A DNA stretch of 64,000 nt from Ypsolopha sequella (taxonomy: Eukaryota; Arthropoda; Insecta; Lepidoptera; Ypsolophidae): NCBI GenBank assembly GCA_934047225.1, contig OW203992.1:5445501-5509500 (forward strand), read 5' to 3'. The notes beneath the pieces are model-generated. The model was not told the DNA's origin. It worked only from the letters and a program-made list of their open reading frames with translations, and ran no database searches. Shown here one piece after another: positions 43,032-54,447 of the stretch (position 1 is the stretch's first letter; each line of letters opens with the position of its first letter). Position numbers and translations under genes: made by a program.

Positions 43032-43415
43032 TCATCGCATCACGAAACTGAAGATGGATTCGATAACGTCATCCAGATCCTTGCTGAATGGAGACATCGG
43101 AGATAGCTGGGCTTCATAAGAATTCCGAGATTTTTTTCCGTCTACGATCAAATGGCAGGCTGGGCCGACCATGTTGACTCTGTCTCCAGGGCAACGCCTG
43201 ATGATGGTGACTAGACCGGTCCCTCCGACCAGGTTGATCGTTCCAATGTTGTCTCCGACTTCCACTTTGCAGTCGTTTCCGATGACTTCTATCTCCCCTT
43301 GATTGGTGGTCACTTTGATAACGCAGCTGTTCCCAACGACTTTGAGTTTGGTAGCGTTGACTTCCATTGTGATCTTCTTTTTGTTTCCTATCACCGAGTA
43401 GTTTTTCATTTTCAA
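43032..43415 (-). CDS. Small repeat protein, predicted beta-solenoid, unknown function
   Basis: 127 residues, single exon, ATG at 43413-43415. Residues 6-98 are five tandem repeats of 18-20 residues with the pattern (I/V)xVVGNxCxIxV: YSVIGNKKKITMEV (6), LKVVGNSCVIKV (24), IEVIGNDCKVEV (42), INLVGGTGLVTI (60), VNMVGPACHLIV (80). This periodicity resembles one turn per repeat of a small beta-solenoid and is reminiscent of bacterial DUF3060-type proteins; that resemblance is from memory and untested. The C-terminal tail (99-127) has LSPMSPFSKDLDDVIESIF, possibly a short helix. There is no signal peptide or membrane segment, so it is probably intracellular. The flanks are non-coding, a promoter lies upstream, and no transposon features are attached. 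It could be a lineage-restricted host gene. I do not recognise the family. Confidence 0.75.
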   Translation of the reverse strand: MKMKNYSVIGNKKKITMEVNATKLKVVGNSCVIKVTTNQGEIEVIGNDCKVEVGDNIGTINLVGGTGLVTIIRRCPGDRVNMVGPACHLIVDGKKSRNSYEAQLSPMSPFSKDLDDVIESIFSFVMR

Positions 43416-43474
43416 AGTTTGAATTTTGAACGGTTTCTCGTGATACGTCTTTTCAGCGCCTGAGCAGGTTTATG

Positions 43475-43524
43475 AATGAGTAAAGTGCGAAGCGCGTCTC
43501 ATTTTTATGCGAATGGTGACGTCA
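43475..43524 (-). promoter_or_regulatory. CRE and TATA-type core promoter of the beta-solenoid gene
   Basis: On the minus strand, TGACGTCA (43517-43524), a perfect CRE/ATF palindrome, lies about 10 bp upstream of GCATAAAAAT (43501-43510). An initiator-like CTCATTC near 43475-43480 follows at the right spacing, about 60 nt before the ATG. Upstream sequence is GC-rich (GCGCGTCGCGCG), unlike the AT-rich surroundings. Confidence 0.55.
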
Positions 43525-43884
43525 CTCGCTCATGGCGCGTCGCGCGTCGGTCAGCGCACGCGCACCACAAAACTCCGATCCCCCACTACACCTCGCGATC
43601 ATAGAGATAGTAGTACTTAGAGGGAAGAGGGAAAATCTTGTATGATTTTTGGGACGACAAAATGTCACAAGTTTTCTGAATCACAACTTTGTTATTTCAA
43701 CGACCGATTTATTACAAGACCCTTAAATACAATGTCATAATATCTTATACCGTATACGCATACCTACCTAAAATCTTACTCGAACTGACAAGTAACAATA
43801 CTCGGCCGAAATGTAAAGGAGGGTTGATTTTCTTTTCGTGTTTTCTGGATCTTTTCCATAGTAAAATATATTTTATCTTTACCA

Positions 43885-44245
43885 TTGAGTGGAGGTAGAG
43901 CTCATAGGTGGTTAACTGATGCCGGGCTCGACTGTGGAGGTACCACCATCTTACTTGGAGACCCCCTCGAAGTAATTCGGGGGAGAGTAAGAGGACAGCT
44001 CACAGGCAGAAAACCTGGGACCGATGGATGGCGGTATATCCATCCCTAATAGCCGGTCCTTTTATGGAACAGACTGGTGAAGGGCAGTGGCGTCACTGGT
44101 GCGAGGGTTACGGTACCACGCTCACCAACCCGCCTGCCCAGCGTCTGTGAGTGGTCAATTCTTCCAGAATGACCGCCGGGAATGGCAAAGTCCTGGAAAG
44201 GCTTATGTCCAGCAGTGGACGAACTAGGCTGATAGATGGATGGTT
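43885..44245 (+). repeat. Dispersed repeat with LINE/SINE-like 3' end, copy 2
   Basis: Colinear with 27875-28240 with a ~15-bp deletion near 44015. Ends CCAGCAGTGGACGAACTAGG and CTGATAGATGGATGG. Confidence 0.6.
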
Positions 44246-46158
44246 TGACTGGATGTACATATCTATTAAATACCACGACACTTTTCTAATGCACGTCGAT
44301 AATGTAAATGTACATATACATGCCTATTTATTGAAAACTATAAACATATTTATGCTGTTTCCTCATATCTATACCACAAAGTACGTTGTTCATTTAGCCA
44401 ATCAACTTGAGCCACGATTTGTACTAATTTAGGTATCAGTCAGATAAGTCTCTTCGTAGAGATAAGTCTCTAGTTCTCGTTGCTCGAGAGGGAGTCCCCC
44501 CCAACTTACGTCACGAGTTGGGTCATTGAAATGATCTTAATTTTGTTTTGGCTGCCAACTCTCCGAGAACTGTGGCCGTGATAAGGTGATTCATGAAATT
44601 TTCATGAGAAACTTGCCTTTAGCACTGAAAAATTGGGCTGAGGAAAGCGAGAAATATTGATAATTTAAATTTTCTTGGAAGCTTCTGTTTTATGTGTTTA
44701 TGTCACATGTCTTACGAGTAAGTATTTATACACAGACCAACCCCAATTATACACAAATTATTACACACTTTTTTTTACAAATTCACAACGCCTTTTTTAT
44801 TCTCTTTGTACTCGTTTATGATCAATTACTTCGTTTATGTTACTTTTTCCTATTATATGATCGTTTTGCTGTTTAGAAATAAGGTAACCAAACTCTTTTA
44901 ACTGTAATTTTGTTTATATTTTTCGTGTGTACAATAAAGATTAAAGAATTTTTCAATATTCAGGTAATTTAAGTAAATTTTTACACCCTAGTTAATCTGT
45001 AAAATGGATCTGACTTACGATCTGCACTAAGATCTATTGTTTCAGTGATAATGATAATTCAGGAGGTTAAATCGGTCCTTACCTTTAGCACAGATAATCC
45101 TTTAGGTAGATGTTTTAAAATAAAAAAATTGTGATTCGATTGGTTTTGTGTTTTACTAGATTTAATAGGGTTTTAAACGAAAAATTTTTCTATGTGCAGG
45201 CATATTTATCTATGGTGCAGGGAACTACGAGTATATTCAAGCACATCCTCAATCTAATTCCGATTAGATGTAACAGATTGTCGGGGCATTACCGTACGAA
45301 TCAATGCAAAAAGCCATACTTGTACAAAGTATAGTGTTATTCAATATTGGACTGTTTTATCGAGAGACAAAAAGCATTTTTCAATGGGTATACATTTTTT
45401 ATTGAAATATTAAGACCGGTTAGTTGATGTTAAATTCGGCAAGAGTTGTTTTAGGCCAAAGCAAGATTAGCATCATGTGTCTAATTCTTGGACGAATAAA
45501 CCAGATTCGTTATTATATTATTGTTTTCAACACACTCCATTAATTTCTTTTGATAGTGTTTTGTTATTTAGTTTACTATACGTCATTTATATAACATTTC
45601 ATTTCGTCATTGCGTAAAGTTAACTTTAACTTTAACTTAAACTTTAGCATTAATTTGCTTTTGATAAACTTTTAAAATATAATGGATCTTATATGGCTAT
45701 GGAAGAGTGAGCCTGAGTGAGGTCTTCTGTCACAGGATTCACCATTGAAGGATTGAAGTAGGTAAGTACAGTGGAGACCGCATCATCCCTGCGGTCCGTA
45801 ATAGAATTACAATAGATCATAAGCCATTCACTTCATAAGTACGAGTACTTTCGTAATCGATTTTAGCGATATAATTCTATTTCGGAACGCAGGGCAAATG
45901 AGACACATTATACTTTGTACGGTTAAAACTAGTTTTTAACGTACCTAATTTTAATATTTTGTGCCTTCTCGTAACATATGTATGTATGTACCTGTTCCTT
46001 TGAGTATTTAAATGCTCTAAGACCTATTTTATGATACCCATGTTATAAAGAAGTTATACCATGGTGAAATGGTCAGTGATTCGTCCCAACCACTTTTTAG
46101 AATTTTCTTAGTTTAGCAGATGTATATTGTCTGTATAATGTAATAACACAGATACAAA
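44246..46158. other. Gene-free interval
   Basis: 1.9 kb with no supported gene or clear repeat. Short AT-rich open frames only. Possible mRNA-like AATAAA motifs near 44934 have no associated coding region. Confidence 0.5.
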
Positions 46159-46318
46159 AGCCGATTCTGAAGGCTTTAATTTTAGTTTTAGTGCTGTCAA
46201 GACTTAAATTTTTCCAAAGTAATTTAGCTTTTGTTCTTAACGCTTATGAACTATTTTGCAATGATGAAATTAAGTTTTGACAGAACTAAAACTAAAATTA
46301 AAGCCTTCAGAACCGGCT
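46159..46318. mobile_element. MITE with ends like the 14-kb insertion, copy 1
   Basis: AGCCGATTCTGAAGGCTTTA with arms of about 42 bp (to TTTAGT.CTGTCAA) and a right arm ending GAACCGGCT. ACAA occurs on both sides. Confidence 0.75.
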
Positions 46319-46580
46319 ACAATATGTGTATTATGTAAAATAGCGAAAAGTAAACCAGTGGAACTATACCCGATAGTACTTGTATCTGTTTTTGTATACA
46401 GGCATGCTTTATCTTGAGGCATATTTATCAATTTTATTTACATAAATAACATTGAAGTATTTACCGAAAATTTTAGCGATTTTAAAAGGGGAAGACCAAC
46501 GATACAGAGTTATCTATGTCTCTATGGTACTACCCAATACCCATCGATATAGAGACATAGAGAACTCTATGGGTAGTAAG

Positions 46581-47004
46581 CAGGGTTGGATTTCGTAGTA
46601 TAATTATACAATTTGTACCATATTTTCATGACATGTAGTATCGTAAAGGAACTATACTACGTACAAATACCATAATCTTGTCTTCAGGCCGACTGACTTG
46701 TTTTATTGGTTGAAACGTTTTGCTTTTTAACAATATAGGAAATTTCCTACAATATAGGAAATTTCTGTGCGTTATTAATACACTTAGAAATTTTTAAAAA
46801 TTTCACTAACAAATAGGGTATTTTATAAAATTATGAGTATTTTTACTAACTATTTAAAAAATTATTCACTAACAGATACACTATTTTATTTTAATTCAAA
46901 ACAAAAATCGTCGAACAACGAAACGTAGTATAATTTTAGCCAAGTAGTATAATTTTAATTCCCATAGACCATAATTTTCCGAGGGTCTGCTGAATCCAAC
47001 CCTG
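46581..47004. mobile_element. hAT-type non-autonomous element, 424 bp
   Basis: Ends CAGGGTTGGATT and, inverted, the same 12 bases. Flanked by a perfect 8-bp duplication, GTAGTAAG, at 46573-46580 and 47005-47012. Non-coding interior with repeated GTAGTATAATT. Confidence 0.9.
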
Positions 47005-48078
47005 GTAGTAAGTACCCACAGAATGGTAGTAGGTACCGAACGGAAATGATGGTATTCCGCCTCTGAAAAAAAATTACGGAAATGTTTGATGATACTTACT
47101 TTCCAGTGTTGAAAAATAAAAGCGTTATTCACCCGTATTACATTAGTTACGATTTACCGATTTACGATTCTTGACGGAATTTAGGAGTTGATATTGTTTG
47201 AGTAAATACAACATTTTCCTATTATTATCTCTACCAGTTATAAACTCCACGTAATGTTAGTAGTGCTGGAAAAAATTGCGGACTGACTCAAAATAAATAA
47301 CACGCAATCTTTTCCCCAAACATTTTTTGCCCCCAGTGATAGCGAGAAAGAATTCTTCGACGCCGAGACATTTGTATGAGTCACGGACATTTCCTTACCG
47401 TGGTGAATGATAACCACTCGGATGGTGCCTCTAATCGTCATGAATTACGGGTTAATATGGCTTGGCAGGGTAGTCTTAAAGTCGGTTGGTGGCTTGGTGG
47501 CATAATTGATGTAACTAGTTTGAACCTTATGTCGGTTATGTTGGCATGTATGAGTCATTCCACGTGAGACCAGACAGACGCATTTGGGCATACCAATACT
47601 ACACGGTCAAGTTGACTAGGCCCTCGCTGGAAGGCAAAATGTGAACTCCGTAATAATGACAATCATCGCGCGTGCCGTGGTGCCGAGCTAACTTGACAGT
47701 GTTATAGTCTTCTTCTGGTAGTATTCTTGACATTGACCTACCGTCCTAAAAGTGGGTTTGGATTTGGTTGATGGTGCTGATATAAGTATATATGTTACAA
47801 TATCGTAGGCAATTCGTAGGATCGATGAAATCGAAAATCTTTCACCAAAACGTCAAAAATATGTGCGCTGCCGTGCGGAGCAAGGAGGTGTTAGGTTTAC
47901 ATGTAAATAAATTTGGGGAGCCGAGTAAAGTGGAGTGGCTGGCGACCCTTTTAGTTTTAACAGAAATATGATTATGCCTATATGTATAGGCATATCTAAT
48001 GGCTGCTGATGGCATAAAATATATAAATAACAAAAATAATATAAATAAATAATACAATACAATACTTACAGACAATAA
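47005..48078. other. Gene-free interval
   Basis: A frame at 47376-47567 (RHELRVNMAWQGSLKVGWWL) is the longest; it lacks splice or family support. No other structure recognised. Confidence 0.4.
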
Positions 48079-48238
48079 AGCCGATTCTGAAGGCTTTAAT
48101 TTCAGTTTTAGTGCTGGCAAGACTTAAATTTTTCCAAAGTAATTTAGCTTCTGTTCTTAACACATATGAACTATTTTGCAATGATGAAAATTTAGTTTTG
48201 ACAGCACTAAAACTAAAATTAAAGCCTTTAGAATCGGC
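48079..48238. mobile_element. MITE with ends like the 14-kb insertion, copy 2
   Basis: About 95 percent like 46159-46318 by eye, in the same orientation. ACAATA occurs on both sides. Copies 1.9 kb apart. Confidence 0.75.
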
Positions 48239-48735
48239 TACAATACATTATATAATCCGTTATACATCCATGTCTGTCTTGCCGTGGCGCGTCACTACGA
48301 TTCCTATTGCATATCCTCTATGTCGTAAGGCCTATTTGCTTTGACATTGGCCTACTTTTATGGGTATTTTCCTCAAGATCCTCGTTGGGAATTCTCAGCC
48401 GATGTTTTGACCAAATGAGTGTCAGTTTTTAACAGTAAATAAAGTGGCCAACTTGCGCCGGTACCTAGTCCAAAGCAGACAGCAGACAAAAAAGTTTTTG
48501 TTCTTATGAATAAGTAGTTTTTGCATGCCGTTACGTACACAATACTACAGAGTTTTCACATAATAGCTTCATTAACAAAAAGTAGGGAATAAGTAGGTCA
48601 CGATGTAGGTATATACCGTTTTCCTATGAAGTGTTGTCAAGTTATGCACCCCACGTGTCTTATCCATTTCCATTAGTGTTCCATTCTGCCAAAGTTGCCA
48701 TCTTGCTTCTCACAATTAGGGCTTGCATACAGCTG

Positions 48736-48897
48736 TGGGTCTACCGCGTAATTCTCATTTACATTAACATCAACTTGAGATTGAAATTTGACGTGCGTGC
48801 GACGACGCCCGCCTAACATGCCATCTCTTTTGCACGCGTTGAGTTTCGCATGCATTTGCTTGAAGTTGATACAAATGAGAATTACGCGGTTGAGCCC
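48736..48897 (+). mobile_element. 162-bp CWG-MITE, copy 6
   Basis: CTG at 48733-48735 and 48898-48900. The right CTG is shared with copy 7, so the two sit directly head to tail. Confidence 0.9.
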
Positions 48898-48900
48898 CTG

Positions 48901-49055
48901 GTCTACCGCGTAATTCTGATTTTCATCAACATCAACTTGATATTGAAATTTGACGTGCGTGCAAAAGAGATGGCATGTTAGGCGGGCGTCGTCGCACGCA
49001 CGTCAAATTTCAATCTCAAGTTGATGTTGATGAAAATCAGAATTACGCGGTAGAC
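48901..49055. mobile_element. CWG-MITE copy 7, palindromic derivative
   Basis: Both halves come from the same end of the element: GTCTACCGCGTAATTCTGAT facing its exact complement ATCAGAATTACGCGGTAGAC, with arms of about 62 bp around GAGATGGCATGTTAGGCGG. CTG on each side (48898-48900 and 49056-49058). Confidence 0.88.
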
Positions 49056-49289
49056 CTGCCGCTGGTATACCCGGGTATACCTGGTCCTTCCAAGGTAATC
49101 TGCAGAACCGGTTCCGAAAGAAGTAGAACCGTTCTCCCGGTTATGTTAAACAAAACTGAATTTCTTTAATTTACACGCGGGGCCGAGTTGCGGCGTTTTT
49201 TTTTTTGGAAAAGTACCTAATAAAATTAATCCTCATTGTGAAAAATGCTGCCGAGTCTAGCCAGACTTGTTTAAGAAAATATAGATTAA

Positions 49290-49753
49290 TAAAATTAAGG
49301 AAATGTTTGGTGATGGCGATATTAGGAACGCTCTCGACAGCCTAGGAACGGTATGGGCCCGAGTGAGGACGGAATTACATCAAAGGGGCTACAGAGTCTT
49401 TTTAATACCGTTCTTCACAACGGTAATGTACCGAAGGCTGGGGCAGGAAGACAGGAACTAAAATTCTCCTCAAGAACCACCGACCTATATCACTTCTGAG
49501 CCATGTCTACAAATTGTTCTCGAGGGTAATCTCGAACCGTCTCGCCCAAAGATTTGATGAGTAACAGCCTTCGGAGCAGACTGAGTTTTACAAAGGTTTC
49601 AGCACATACACAGAGTGTGGCAAATTATACAGAAGACCGAAGAGTATATCCTCTCTACGTTTGGCGTTCATAGTCTACTTATGAGAAAGACTTCGACTCT
49701 GACGAAATCTGGGCTGTTCTGGAATCCCTGCAGCGATGCTACATTGATGGGCG
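49290..49753 (+). pseudogene. RTE-like LINE reverse transcriptase relic
   Basis: With several frameshifts the plus strand reads the RT stretch LLKNHRPISLLSHVYKLFSR then VISNRLAQRFDE, then SEQTEFYKGFSTYTECGKLY, then EIWAVLESLQRCYIDG. I recognise this as an RTE-type reverse transcriptase. The part containing the catalytic aspartates is lost and a MITE follows directly. Confidence 0.7.
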
Positions 49754-49914
49754 GTACAGTACTCCCAAAATAATAATACGCATACAAATCTATAGCCGAG
49801 CGACCGAACGTACCACGCGACCTTATTGATTGTATAGAAAGTGTGAGGAAATACGAACTTTGCCGAACAGTGGCGAAGATTTGTATGCGCATTATTACTT
49901 TGGGAATACTGTAC
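49754..49914. mobile_element. 161-bp MITE inside the RTE relic
   Basis: GTACAGTACTCCCAAAATAA and, inverted, GTACAGTATTCCCAAAGTAA: arms of about 38 bp with AATACGCATACAAATCT. Confidence 0.75.
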
Positions 49915-50189
49915 GTTCGTCAAGGTATAAGATGTCAGTATGACGCCGCGACAAAAGATCGTCCAAGTTCAGGACCAACATACGTCATCAAAGTCCCATA
50001 GGTCAAAATTAGATTGGTTGAGTATTCGGGACGTAACCCGAATTAGTATATCTTGAAAAAAATAAAGTATAATTTTTTTTTTATCTGGATAGTTTTATTT
50101 CCTAACAAGCTACACAGACCACAGAACATTCGTTCAGGTACAATAAATAACCAAATCATATGCATCATCTATACCACCTGCAGTGACCT

Positions 50190-50396
50190 GCGGGCCTATT
50201 ATGTATTTTTGGTTGCCAACTAGACTGGGTGCCTATCATCAAAAACATAGATATAAGTACTGTCGAATTCCGATTGTCTACGGATTAAATTCGCTTGTTA
50301 AAACACACTAAAGGCAATTTTGAAAGTTAAATTTTTATCTATTTTTGATGATAAGCATCCAGTCCAGTTGGAAACCAAAGGTACATAATCCAAGGG
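50190..50396. mobile_element. Solitary diverged copy of the 234-bp MITE unit
   Basis: CCTATTATGTATTTTTGGTTGC at one end (first 20 bases diagnostic) and the imperfect inverse at the other. The interior keeps ATCATCAAAAACATAGATAT and CTAAAGGCAATTTTGA. It shows that the units at 3115-4050 are a transposable element and not simply a satellite. Confidence 0.75.
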
Positions 50397-50629
50397 CTCT
50401 CTCTCAATGAAGCTTCGACACTCCGGGACTACGGAGTTGGAATACTGAGCATCGAAAGAAACCCAACTCCGGAGCTGAAAAATTTTCCAAATTTCAAGCC
50501 CTATTTCCAACACGCGTTACATACACACAGCAATTCTTACTATACCCGATATAATGGTAGAAATCGTACAACGATATACCGTAATGTGTTTGTGTGGTCC
50601 TAAATGTAAGACGTTTTGTCCGTTTACAG

Positions 50630-50786
50630 ACCCAAAAGTGAGGCGCCCGTCAAAGCGAGGCGGTCTCACATTTTTTCATGGATAATCTGACTTTATTTTC
50701 AAAATCTACGGCCTTTGATTGGTCAAAAACATACTTTTGACGACCAAATCAGAGACATTGAAATTTTCGCCTCGCTTTTGGTAACT
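50630..50786. mobile_element. Inverted-repeat element
   Basis: ACCCAAAAGTGAGGCG facing CGCCTCGCTTTTGGT. Related GAGGCGG/ACCGAG pieces are scattered at 53980-54370. Confidence 0.4.
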
Positions 50787-51399
50787 TTGACAGGTGGTGT
50801 GTGTGTTTATAAAAAAATCCCGAAATAGGTAGTACCAGAGTGTGCCCGCTAGGTGGCATAAGAGTCACAAGAGTGTAAGTTCTGATCCTAATTCTGAGGC
50901 TGTTGTGTGAAATCGGTGTAAAAACGAAAGCGCCTCGGAATTTAAAACACGTCTATGTCTGTGTATCGAATATTTACACTCATTTGAAGATGCCGTTAAA
51001 TAAGTGTACAGGTCGCGCTAAACTTCTAGTTGAATCGCCTCAAATTCAAAGTGGACTAGAAATTAAGCGCGGTCTGTATATTGCATGACATTGCGTATTA
51101 TTACTTGGTGTTATGGTTTGAATGATTGTTATTTAATTATATTATTTTTACTTAGTATTTTGATCTCAGAAAATGTTCTTATTTTGATCTCAGAAAATGT
51201 TCTACTTTTCAAATTGCTTATGGCTGAATAATATTTTTTTAAAATAAATCTAAAAAGAAACTATTGTTTCATACATTTTGGTCGAGTAGGTATGAAACGT
51301 TTCTATAGTGCAAATTTTTTTTTCGCGGTTTGAGATTTAGTTCCATTGTAAAAGTTATTAGCATAGACGAGTAATATTGCCAGTTTCCGGCTTTCACAA

Positions 51400-51400
<1 letters not shown>

Positions 51401-51476
<76 letters not shown>
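51401..51476 (+). repeat. (ATC)n microsatellite, about 25 units
   Basis: Pure ATC run touching the Helitron 5' end. The matching position in the right foldback arm has only ACATCAT. Confidence 0.97.
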
Positions 51477-51480
<4 letters not shown>

Positions 51481-52621
51481 ATATATAAAAAGAGAAGTCC
51501 TGACTGACTCACTCATTCACTGACTCATCAACGCACAGCCCAAACCCTTGGACCTAGAAAGCTGAAATTTTGCAAAAAGCTTTTTTTGTAATGTAAACAA
51601 TGAATTAGAAAGGATTTTTCGAAATTCCACCTCTAAGGGGGTGAAACGGGGGTCCAGAGTTTGTATGGGAAAATAATATTAGTTAGACTATTTCATTCGA
51701 GACATCACAGGAGTACTCCTATCCATAAATAAGTAAACATGTGTTTCAGGTTTTTTCAGAATTAAACCCCTAAAAGGGGGAAATGGGGTAACAAAGTCTG
51801 AAAATCAACATGGGTATCATTTGTATGGTTTATCGGGTCGCTGATTACGAAAACAACAACGATTTTAAAATCCAACGTGGTGGACGTGAAAAAGGCTTTT
51901 CCAGAATTCAACCCCTTAAAGGGAGAAATGGGGTGACTAAGTCTGAAAACCAACATGGGTATCGTTTGTATGGTTTATTGGGTCGCTGATTACAAAAACA
52001 CCAATGATTTCTAAATCCAACGTAGTGAACGGGAAACACTATCATCCCCTGTTGGGGTGTGATGGGGTTGAAATGTGTAAATATCAATACGGGTGTCGTT
52101 TTAATGGTTTTTTTGGACGTAAATTACGAAAATTGCATCGATTTTGACATTAAAATATAGTGGACATGAAAATTCTTGAAAGTGTGTGTACCAGAGCAAA
52201 TCGGGTGTAACAAACGGACAGACAGACAGCCATACAAGTGATCCTATTAGGATTCCATTTTTTCCTTTTCGCAATGATGATTAATAAGTCTCAGGGTCAG
52301 TCACTGAAAACAGCAGGAATTGATCTTAGGGGGGACTGCTTTTCGCACGGCCAGTTTTACGTAGCCTGCTCGAGATTGAGCTCACCTAGCAGCCTGGTCG
52401 TGTTAACAGCTGAGGGCAAAACTTCTAATGTAGTATATAAAGAGGTACTTTAAGTATGAATAAAAAAAAACTAATAGGTAATAGGCCCCGCCAAAGAGAC
52501 TTTACCTGGTGATCAAATAATTGTACCTAAAACACTTCAAACCAGATTTAAACCAGATACGTTCTATAAAAAGTAGTACACAAAAACTAAATCTGCGGGT
52601 GAAGCCGCCGGCAGAAACTAG
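51477..52621 (+). mobile_element. Non-autonomous Helitron, 1145 bp
   Basis: Begins TCATATATATAAAAAGAG and ends with a GCGG-GTGAAG-CCGC hairpin, then GGCAGAAACTAG. Host A precedes and T follows, the A|T insertion rule. It contains a helicase remnant (52238-52453). Confidence 0.9.
52238..52453 (+). pseudogene. Helitron helicase C-terminal fragment
   Basis: About 65 codons matching the end of the Helitron Rep/PIF1-like helicase: MINKSQGQSLKTAGIDLRGD, then FSHGQFYVACSRLSSPSSLV and NVVYKEVL before TAA. The INKSQGQ and YVACSR blocks are the last helicase motifs (V and VI). The remaining ~1,300 residues of the autonomous protein are absent, so this cannot move the element by itself. Confidence 0.88.
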
Positions 52622-53530
52622 TATTTAATAAATTTAAAAAGTGAAACTAGTGCTATTTGCACCAAGCTGTTGAAACATATTCCGAAAATAAAACATAAAA
52701 TGAGAAACATACGTAATTGAAACACTTAAACATATCCTGAGAGCAAAAAACCTAGTTAAAATTTAATATTAATTTAAACTGTAACACCAAGTTATATAAC
52801 ACAATGTTATACAACATACAGATCGTGCCTAACTTTTAGGTTGCTCTAGAAACGAGGCAATTCAACTAAAAGTTTGGTGCAATCTATACAATAATTGCAT
52901 ATCCTGAGAGCAAAAAACGTAAATAAAATTTTATTATAATTCAAACTGTAACACCAAATTATACAACACAATGTTATTCAAACATATCGCGCCTAACTTC
53001 TAGGTTGCTCTAGATACGAGGCGATTCAACTAAAAGTTTAGTGCAATCTATATCTACAATAATTATACAATAATTTTATAGATTGCACCAAACCTTTTGT
53101 TGAATCGCCTCGTATCTAGAGCAACCTAGAAGTTAGTCACGATCTGTATATTGTATAACATCGTGTTATATAATTCGGTGTTACAGTTTGAATTATAATT
53201 AAATTTTAAGTACGTTTTTTGCTCTCAGGATATGTTTAAGTGTTTCAATTACGTATGTTTCTCATTTTATGTTCTTTTTCGGAATATGTTTCAACAGCTT
53301 GGTGCAAATAGCACTAGTTCACTTTTTAAATTTATTAAATATGATGTTGTGAAAGCCGGAAACTGGCAATATTACTCGTCTATGCTAATAACTTTTACAA
53401 TGGAACTAAACCTCAAACCGCGAGAAAAAATGTGCTCTATAGAAAAGTTTCATACCTACTCGACCACAATGTATGAAACAATAGTTTTTTTTTTAACTTT
53501 TAGATTTATTTTTTGGAAAAAATATTTGTA

Positions 53531-54447
53531 TGGACGTGTAGATTTCCGGTTTTGGCAACATCATTATCGTACTCTAAAATTGATGGCTTTCCGCCCCAAA
53601 CTGTTATAAATAAACTAATAGTTAACGAAAAAAAAACTTTTTGTATAAATAATATAATAAGTAATAATTATATTTTAAATATTTTTTTAAATTTTCATGT
53701 ATACTTTTTTATTTCTTTGTACGTTGTCCGGGTGCTAAGTGTTGAATGCTATATCGGGCACAGTTTTTCCTGAATAAATTTCTGACATTTGCATAATATC
53801 ATTTCATTTTTAATTTAGACTAATTATGTGATAAAAATAAATGAATGTTGAATCTTAAATAGCAACAAACTCCAAGAATAAAAAATATGCTCTGTGAACA
53901 AACTGGTGTGAATAATCGTTTCTTTTGGCGTGTTGGAAAATAGTACACACTTAACATACAACCGTATCATAATTAAGAGACGGCCTCATATTTATGCTTT
54001 TGACATTATCAAAACCGAGTCTCCTTACACACAACAATAGCTTAAAATGAAGCGGTCTCGATTTTGTGATTTTGGCAATACCAAAACCGAGTCGTATTCA
54101 CACACTCAAAACCGAGGCGGTTTACAAACACCGTATGTTTAAACACATAAATGTGAGGCGGAGTCTCGCAATTGTGCACGCCTCGGGTTTGGGTGTGTTA
54201 GCACTTTTACCTTTTCACTTATATCTTTCGTTGTAAACGTGATAGACATATATGGAATAGACAGTTAGAGTGAGAAAACACTAGGCAAGCTTAAACAATG
54301 TATAAGTAGTAAAAAATATGCATAGATCACTGAGGTCTCGCTTTTGGGTACTACACCGGGTGTAAATCAAACGCCTCACATCTAGGATTCAGCAAACAAG
54401 GGTGCGTGCTTTGGTGTGTGTGTGAGGGTGTGTGTGATTGTGTGTGT
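53531..54447. other. Gene-free interval
   Basis: AT-rich, with scattered GAGGCGG-containing pieces and a (TG)n-like stretch at 54410-54447. No supported gene. Confidence 0.45.

Larger units (their letters stand above)
51228..53530. repeat. Large inverted repeat (foldback), arms ~430 bp
   Basis: The left arm is 51228-51400 plus 52622-52890; the right arm is 53083-53530. They match nearly base for base through GGCTTTCACAACATC, TTTAATAAATTTAAAAAGTG, CAAGCTGTTGAAACATATTC and TCTAGAAACGAGGC. The left arm is interrupted by (ATC)n and a Helitron. An extra direct copy of the inner arm lies at 52890-53080 and a related block at 51010-51180. Confidence 0.85.

Noticed and set aside
46501..46580. Short inverted repeat TCTATGTCTCTAT/ATAGAGACATAGA
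   Set aside because: Too short and without element borders; not called as a feature.
47376..47567. 63-codon plus frame with RHELRVNMAWQGSLKVGWWL
   Set aside because: No family, splice or promoter support; left as unexplained sequence.
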